DNA of 64,000 nucleotides from Xanthomonas sp. XNM01 (GTDB taxonomy: Bacteria > Pseudomonadota > Gammaproteobacteria > Xanthomonadales > Xanthomonadaceae), in the NCBI RefSeq assembly GCF_014851915.1, contig NZ_JACVAP010000004.1, positions 434,001 through 498,000 on the forward strand, in the 5' to 3' direction. Made by a program: the position numbers and the translations under genes. The notes beneath the pieces are model-generated. The model ran no database searches and was not told where the DNA came from. It was given only the letters and a program-made list of their open reading frames with translations. Within the stretch, counting starts at the first letter, position 1; every line of letters starts with the position of its first letter. Shown here in pieces: positions 56,795 through 64,000 of the stretch.

Positions 56795-59286
56795 TGACGT
56801 CACGCACCACCACCATTCCGTGTCGTCGACGCACCCAGCGCGGCATCGCCACGATCCTCATCCTGCTGCTGGTTGCGCTGGCCGTCACTGTCACTGTGCT
56901 GATCGTGGCGTACTCGCTGCGTGGCGGACAGCAGCGGCAACTGACGGTGCACGCCACCACGGCCGCCCAGGGCGCTGCGTGGCGGGGCGTGGAGGTATTG
57001 CGCGCGGGCCTGAGCAATGTGGCGGCGAGCCAGGTCAGCGCATGGTCGAACAGGGACGGATGGGATCTGCTGGACCAGGGTTCGGTGATTCCCGCCTCCG
57101 GTTCCGGGTCGACCGGCGTCGGGCAGGCCAGCGGTGGTGGATCCATGCCCGCCTCTGGCGGCACGGGCGGCGGCGGTGGCTGGGTCGCCACCTGCGACAG
57201 TACGGATTCGGCAAGCGGCGTGATTCATGTCGATGGCCTCGATGGCCTCGGCATCAATCGTGCGCGGCTGGTGGAGGTCTGCCGCACGGCGACAAACGGG
57301 ATCTACCGCGTCACCGCCCAGGTGACCGGTACCGCAGGCGAAGGAAGCGCGCTGACCACGTCCACGGTCGAAGTCGTCTACACCGTCACGCCCGGCAGCG
57401 GCTCCTCCGGTGGCGTCTGCGCATCGATACCGCCGGCGCTCATGGTGTTCAACGGCGATCTCAACATCACCGGCGGCTCGCTAGGTGTGACGGGTAATTC
57501 GGGCGACCAGTACGAGAACATCGCGGTGTCTGGAAATCTCACCGTCGGCAGTTCGTCGTCGGCGCGGATTTCAGGTTGTGCCAAAGGCAACATCACGCTC
57601 AGTGGCGGCGGCATTACCTCCAACGGTCATCTGCATGCGGAAGGGGCGATCAGCGTTTCCAGCATGACGCCACCGGACGGCACCACCTTCTGGGCACGCG
57701 CGATCACGCTGGACGGGTCCTCGTCGGGCGCTCGCTATGCTGCATTGAAGGCAGGTGCCTACGCGGCATCGGTGATGGTGGGGGATGCGGTGGTCGGCAG
57801 TACGCGCGTGGGCGGCACCCTGATCCCGTCCACCGCCGGCGGCGGCATTCCGTGGACCACGGGCGTGGTGGTGCCGAGTGCGCAGTCCGCGACCTTCGTG
57901 GTGACATTGACCGACAACAGTCAATTCGTGTTCGATCCGCGCGACCTGACCATCGATTCTGCGACGGGCATGATCAGCGGCGCCGCCGCAGCGGGCGAGC
58001 GGCTGCAGGGCGAAGGAACGATGCCCGACAGTTTCGTGCTGCGTTCCGGCTCGATCTTCGGAGGTGGGGTGACGGCGCAGGGTCTTGCAACAACCGGCCT
58101 GGTCTGGGGCCATGATGTCTCGCTTGGCCTCAACAATGGCGGTGGGCTGACCGGTTCGGCCAACGTCACCCGTCTGCAGAGCAACGGCCATCTCCAGCTC
58201 GGCACCGGCACGATCCAGACCCTGGTTGGCGGCGGTGAGCTCTGGGCGCGTGGCGGTGGCCGCAGCTCATCGACCAACCATTGGAACTTCCCGAAGGTCT
58301 CGTCATCCGGACGCATCGCCGGGCAGATCTACTATTCGGGGAGCCGGACGCTTCTTCCGCCGGTCGAGGGGCCTGCGGCCGCAGGCGTCCAGGCAGCCCA
58401 GACCGGCACGTCGCCTGGCCTCCCGGGCATTCCCTTCTGCGACGCTCGGGTCAAGGCGGTCGACGCGGAGGCCTACAAGGCCCAGGCCAACTACATCTTC
58501 GAGTTCCGCGATGGCGCCCCGGTGCTCACCATCCGCAACGTGAAGACCGCTGCCGGCGCGTCGATCGACGGCACCTACAACCTGGCAACCGGTGACCTGC
58601 GCCGGATGCCTGCGGGGACGGGCAACCCGTTCCTGACCTGCAACTGGCAGACCGATCCCAACAACGGGGGGGCGCATTGCTTCCGCGACGCGACGGTCGG
58701 CGGCGGCTGGAAGGTGACGGGCGTATCGAACTTTCCGAAGGGCGTGGTCTGGTTCGATGGTCCGTTCACCGTCGATGGCACGGCTGGCGGGATGAACCTG
58801 ATCAACACGATCACCGGGACCGGCAAGGTGTCCCTGACCCAGGCCGGTCATGGCGAGTTGATCGCGCCGAACTTCTCGACCCCGGGCACCGTCTGCGGTG
58901 GCGCCTTCTGGCCGACCAACCTGTGTGACAAGAGCGGTGCCACGCCGGCTTTCGCTCAGTGGACCGATCAGGATGGCAACTCACACGTCGGTCTGCCGAT
59001 CGGCAATGTCGCGATCGCCACCGAGGGAGCGGGAGCGTTGTCCGGTTGGAACATCTACGGCAGCGTCATCCTTGGCCGCAATCTGGAAACGGCAGCCAAC
59101 GTGACCGTGGTGCAGGGCACGTTGACGGTCGGTGCGAACCAGCCCAACAGCACGACACTGATCGACCAGGGCGGCGCCCAGATCAAGGTGCCCACGACGT
59201 CGGACCAGGTCTTCGTGCCGGTCTGCGAGGCCACGCCGGCGATCCCGGCGGTGGACGGGCAGGTCCAATGGAGCCGCTACCTCTGA
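56794..59286 (+). CDS. Very large PilX-like minor pilin / candidate pilus-tip adhesin
   Basis: 830 aa from ATG 56794. The N-terminus is PilX-like: RTQRG followed by IATILILLLVALAVTVTVLI, with no Glu5. Residues 100-130 are a Gly/Ser-rich linker; residues about 210-480 are short Gly-rich, repeating segments (LNITGGSLGVTG, NITLSGGGITSNGHLHAEGA) suggesting stacked beta-strands; residues 500-830 are a separate head with paired cysteines (about 10 in all) and VNVTVVQGTLTVGANQ-type segments near the end. Ordinary PilX is about 170-200 aa. It takes the PilX place in the operon, which has no pilY1, so it may serve as the tip adhesin itself. Start GTG 56791 is the alternative. Confidence 0.8.
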   Translation: MTSRTTTIPCRRRTQRGIATILILLLVALAVTVTVLIVAYSLRGGQQRQLTVHATTAAQGAAWRGVEVLRAGLSNVAASQVSAWSNRDGWDLLDQGSVIPASGSGSTGVGQASGGGSMPASGGTGGGGGWVATCDSTDSASGVIHVDGLDGLGINRARLVEVCRTATNGIYRVTAQVTGTAGEGSALTTSTVEVVYTVTPGSGSSGGVCASIPPALMVFNGDLNITGGSLGVTGNSGDQYENIAVSGNLTVGSSSSARISGCAKGNITLSGGGITSNGHLHAEGAISVSSMTPPDGTTFWARAITLDGSSSGARYAALKAGAYAASVMVGDAVVGSTRVGGTLIPSTAGGGIPWTTGVVVPSAQSATFVVTLTDNSQFVFDPRDLTIDSATGMISGAAAAGERLQGEGTMPDSFVLRSGSIFGGGVTAQGLATTGLVWGHDVSLGLNNGGGLTGSANVTRLQSNGHLQLGTGTIQTLVGGGELWARGGGRSSSTNHWNFPKVSSSGRIAGQIYYSGSRTLLPPVEGPAAAGVQAAQTGTSPGLPGIPFCDARVKAVDAEAYKAQANYIFEFRDGAPVLTIRNVKTAAGASIDGTYNLATGDLRRMPAGTGNPFLTCNWQTDPNNGGAHCFRDATVGGGWKVTGVSNFPKGVVWFDGPFTVDGTAGGMNLINTITGTGKVSLTQAGHGELIAPNFSTPGTVCGGAFWPTNLCDKSGATPAFAQWTDQDGNSHVGLPIGNVAIATEGAGALSGWNIYGSVILGRNLETAANVTVVQGTLTVGANQPNSTTLIDQGGAQIKVPTTSDQVFVPVCEATPAIPAVDGQVQWSRYL

Positions 59287-59293
59287 TGGTCAC

Positions 59294-59325
59294 ATCGGGC
59301 CGCCTTCGGGCGGCCCGATCGTTTT
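59294..59325 (+). terminator. Rho-independent terminator after the pilin operon
   Basis: ATCGGGCCGCC (59294-59304), loop TTCG, GGCGGCCCGAT (59309-59319), then CG and TTTT (59322-59325). It is 8 bp beyond the last pilin stop. Confidence 0.93.
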
Positions 59326-59416
59326 GGGCATCACACCCCTTGAAAGGCCCCGCGGGACCCCCATCTGCCTGAAGACCGCCCCGGCGCAAGGCAGCCCCTT
59401 CGACGCGGCCGCGGTT

Positions 59417-59443
59417 CTGGCACTCGCAGGGTGCGAGTGCTAG
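59417..59443 (+). promoter_or_regulatory. CIRCE element (HrcA operator) of groESL
   Basis: CTGGCACTC (59417-59425), 9 nt, GAGTGCTAG (59435-59443). The consensus is TTAGCACTC-N9-GAGTGCTAA; matches are 7/9 and 8/9 with exact spacing. It overlaps a TAGACT -10-like hexamer (59441-59446), so HrcA would block transcription directly. Confidence 0.9.
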
Positions 59444-59491
59444 ACTCGCCACCCAAATTCCAACCCTGTCAATCACTTAACGAGGATTGAG

Positions 59492-59782
59492 ATGAGCAAC
59501 ATCAAGCCCCTGTACGACCGCGTCGTGATCAAGCGCACCGAGGAAGAGAAGGTTTCGGCCGGCGGCATCGTGATTCCGGACTCGGCCACCGAGAAGCCGA
59601 TCAAGGGCGAAGTCGTCGCCGTCGGCGCCGGCAAGGTGCTGGACAACGGCAACGTGCGCGCCCCGGTGGTGAAGGTCGGCGACCAGGTGCTGTTCGGCAA
59701 GTACAGCGGCACCGAGGTCAAGTTCGACGGCGCCGAGTACCTGGTGGTGAAGGAAGACGACATCTTCGCCGTCATCGGCTGA
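59492..59782 (+). CDS. groES: Co-chaperonin GroES
   Basis: 96 aa: [20 protein letters not shown], the mobile loop [17 protein letters not shown], and [20 protein letters not shown]. It caps the GroEL ring during folding. It is 60 bp ahead of groEL; the CIRCE element lies 48 bp upstream. Confidence 0.99.
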   Translation: MSNIKPLYDRVVIKRTEEEKVSAGGIVIPDSATEKPIKGEVVAVGAGKVLDNGNVRAPVVKVGDQVLFGKYSGTEVKFDGAEYLVVKEDDIFAVIG

Positions 59783-59830
59783 GCGTCGCTTTCTCCCGCA
59801 CGACCCCGAACATCCACGCATTCGTTTTGA

Positions 59831-61477
<1,647 letters not shown>

Positions 61478-61505
61478 TCCAGCCCGCACCGTTGTAGCGT
61501 CATCG

Positions 61506-61536
61506 AAAACCCCGCCGCGAGGCGGGGTTTTCTTTT
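61506..61536 (+). terminator. Rho-independent terminator of groESL
   Basis: AAAACCCCGCC (61506-61516), loop GCGA, GGCGGGGTTTT (61521-61531), then C and TTTT. It is 28 bp after the groEL stop. Confidence 0.95.
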
Positions 61537-62171
61537 GTCCGGCAACAGCCGTGCGGCCTGGCAGCGCTTCGGGATGAGCGGGGCGATGCGGGCGATTGCA
61601 GAACATCAGAACATCCGGAGCCGGACGGCCCGGCGCGCGCACGGATGGCGCCCGCGATATGCCAGGAAGGACCGGTGTCCGATGTTGCCGGACCGGCCTC
61701 GCTGTATCCGCGTCCAGTAGTGATCGCGGCCGCTGACCTGCTTCCGTGGCGGGAGCGGGCTGTGCATCACGCAGCTCCTGCACGCAGCCGACGCTGTGAG
61801 GCCAGCGATTCGGGGCTGCAGGAACTCAGGTCCACCGCGGACGACGATGCGCCGCCGGAGGCATCACGTGTCCCTGCCGCTTGAACATGCACGCCGCATC
61901 GCCCGGAACCTGGCCTTGTCGGGGAGATGATCGAATGCGGCTGTCGGACGCTTCCGAATTGCACGCTCCGCTGCATGCGCCACGCCATCGACGCATCACG
62001 GCGGAGGGATCGCCGGTGCTCGTACCGGCGTCCACGCGCGGCTCCCACGCCGGGCAGGTGCAAGGGCTGCAAGGGCTGCGTCCCGTCCGGGCGATGGCCG
62101 CGCTGGCGGGCGATCCTTGCGGACAGCGGCCCTCCGAGCCCCGCGCGCAGGCGACGTTGCTCCTGAAACGG
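61537..62171. other. Gene-less stretch between groEL and the aroG leader
   Basis: About 635 bp. Two small direct repeats are visible: AGAACATC twice (61600-61615) and TGCAAGGGC twice (62059-62076). An open frame that runs through 61881-62288 on the plus strand is not believable as a protein except for its last 26 codons (the leader peptide). Confidence 0.55.
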
Positions 62172-62200
62172 TTGCGCGGCCGGAAAACGGCTGCTATCAA
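62172..62200 (+). promoter_or_regulatory. Possible promoter of the aroG leader
   Basis: TTGCGC (62172-62177), 17 bp, TATCAA (62195-62200). The predicted start (about 62207) coincides with the GTG of the leader peptide, which would make that message leaderless. Each hexamer matches its consensus at only 3-4 of 6 positions. Confidence 0.35.
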
Positions 62201-62207
62201 TGGCGCC

Positions 62208-62288
62208 GTGAACACGTCGCGCGCCAGCCTCTACTTTTGGTACTACTTTCCGAAGCCACAGGCGGAGGAAGGGGTACGCGCGCTCTGA
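62208..62288 (+). CDS. Aromatic-rich leader peptide of the aroG attenuator
   Basis: 26-codon frame from GTG 62208 to TGA 62286-62288 with the segment SLYFWYYFPKP: three Tyr, two Phe and one Trp within six codons (62232-62249). It is followed 25 bp later by a terminator and then the DAHP synthase gene, so it looks like a transcription-attenuation leader. A ribosome stalled at the Tyr/Phe/Trp codons would let an antiterminator form. There is no clear Shine-Dalgarno; the start could be leaderless or further upstream in the same frame. Confidence 0.75.
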   Translation: MNTSRASLYFWYYFPKPQAEEGVRAL

Positions 62289-62312
62289 AGTTCGAGCCAA
62301 CAGACACCCCCG

Positions 62313-62342
62313 AAAGCCGCCAGCGACCCTGGCGGCTTTTTT
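62313..62342 (+). terminator. Attenuator terminator upstream of aroG
   Basis: AAAGCCGCCAG (62313-62323), loop CGACC, CTGGCGGCTTT (62329-62339), T-run 62337-62342. It lies between the leader peptide and aroG. A competing antiterminator is possible: GGCGG (62261-62265) with CCGCC (62317-62321), plus GGGGT (62271-62275) with ACCCC (62306-62310). The leader stop codon is placed so that a ribosome there would cover the antiterminator. Confidence 0.85.
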
Positions 62343-62394
62343 GTCGCCAGTCTCCGGCGGGAAGCCGAACACCCGATTCCCAGGAGCATGACCC

Positions 62395-63471
<1,077 letters not shown>

Positions 63472-63661
63472 CGCGGTTGCGCCGGAGCAGCGCGGCAGCA
63501 CCCGGCATACCGCGGCTCGCGAAGCGCGTGTGATACTCGCCCGCGGTCCACGCATGGCGTGCACCGGCACGCCGCGCGGGAACGGAACGACCACGCGGCC
63601 TGGATGGCCCGGCTGCGCTCTGGCGTGCACGGGCCGCGCGTTCCGCTGCAGAGGCCGGCCG

Positions 63662-64000
63662 ATGCGTCTGATCCGCCCGATGGCGATGCTGCTTGCGTGC
63701 GCGTTCCTGCAGCCCAGCGTGGCATCCGCGGATGAGGGTCTGTCCGCGGCGCTGACCGCGCAGCTGGAGCACAACCGGGTGCGCTACGGCATCGCCGGGC
63801 AGGCCCTGCTGGTGATCGACGATGGCCGCGTCGTGTTCTGCGGCGTGGATGGGCTGGCCGACGTGGGCACCGGGACGCCGGTCGCGGCCGACCACGTCTT
63901 CGCCGGCTACTCGCTGAGCAAGCTGTTCGTCAGCGTGCTGGTGCTGCAGCTGGTCGAGCAGGGACGGGTGGACCTGGACACCGCGGTCGGTACCTACGTG
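63662..64000 (+). CDS. Serine beta-lactamase-like hydrolase, N-terminal part
   Basis: 113 residues before the right edge. A signal peptide (MRLIRPMAMLLACAFLQPSVASA) precedes LTAQLEHNRVRYGIAGQALL, VIDDGRVVFCGVDGLADVGT and the SxxK nucleophile motif AGYSLSKLFVSVLVLQ (Ser84, Lys87). This is the class C beta-lactamase/esterase (COG1680) fold. The YxN and KTG motifs are outside the window, so its activity cannot be judged. Confidence 0.88.
   Translation, partial: MRLIRPMAMLLACAFLQPSVASADEGLSAALTAQLEHNRVRYGIAGQALLVIDDGRVVFCGVDGLADVGTGTPVAADHVFAGYSLSKLFVSVLVLQLVEQGRVDLDTAVGTYV

Noticed and set aside
62200..62211. ATG GCG CCG TGA as a separate mini-frame overlapping the leader GTG
   Set aside because: Three codons with no ribosome site; probably chance.
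61881..62288. A 135-codon frame ending in the aromatic segment, as a real protein
   Set aside because: Only its last 26 codons make sense as a leader peptide; the rest is Arg/Gly/Pro noise.

Overview
The window is a high-GC, gene-dense chromosomal segment of a gammaproteobacterium that looks like a member of the Xanthomonadaceae (Lysobacter/Luteimonas/Xanthomonas relatives). Pointers are the Clp-type CRP homologue at the left edge, the E. coli-type SpeD, the block prmA - DUF3426 - fis - purH - purD, and the protein sequences of RppH, ErpA, NudC and Bfr. No transposase, integrase, phage gene or CRISPR array was seen. Nearly all of it reads as core genome.

Layout. 0-3.7 kb: clp (partial), speD, a guanidine-II riboswitch with its gdx/sugE exporter gene, coq7, rplM-rpsI, tRNA-Gln(CTG). 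4.1-13.3 kb, leftward: a complete cbb3 oxidase locus, ccoN-O-Q-P, a small unknown membrane protein, then ccoG-H-I-S and a SafE/DsbD_2-type membrane protein, headed by an ideal Fnr/Anr box. 13.5-18.6 kb: the lysine acetyltransferase Pat downstream of a 12-bp inverted repeat, tRNA-Met, rppH, and the iron-storage pair bfd (Fur-like site on its promoter) and bfr. 18.9-23.4 kb, leftward: a REC-GGDEF-EAL protein with a worn-out GGDEF and EAL, followed by a sensor-less hybrid histidine kinase with an HPt domain. 24-27.6 kb: DUF6776 protein, bactofilin, erpA, nudC, ampE. 28-29.1 kb: two CD225/dispanin-like proteins plus a DUF2752 protein. 29.2-34.3 kb: LplT-PlsC fusion, kelch protein, M20 and M23 peptidase-like proteins.

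34.3-40.1 kb: a phosphate-scavenging set (PhoD, TonB-dependent receptor, GlpQ-type phosphodiesterase) around a Pho-box-like sequence. 40.1-47.5 kb, leftward: prmA, DUF3426, fis, purH, GNAT, unknown, purD, thioesterase. 48.2-54.4 kb, leftward: cutA, dsbD (duplicated N-terminal domain), tlpA-like, aroQ, LprI-like, accB, accC. 54.6-59.3 kb: an overlapping type IV minor-pilin operon (pilE-like, fimT, pilV, pilW) that ends in an 830-residue PilX-like protein; no pilY1 is present. 59.4-61.5 kb: CIRCE-groES-groEL. 62.2-63.5 kb: an aromatic-rich leader peptide and transcription attenuator ahead of a DAHP synthase gene. The right edge cuts a serine beta-lactamase-like gene.

The least expected items are the aromatic attenuator in front of the DAHP synthase gene, the giant PilX-like protein replacing the usual PilX/PilY1 arrangement, the competing stem downstream of the guanidine-II riboswitch, the tandem nDsbD domains, and the perfect inverted repeat before pat. 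All start sites, operons and regulatory sites are read by eye from the sequence; no searches were run.
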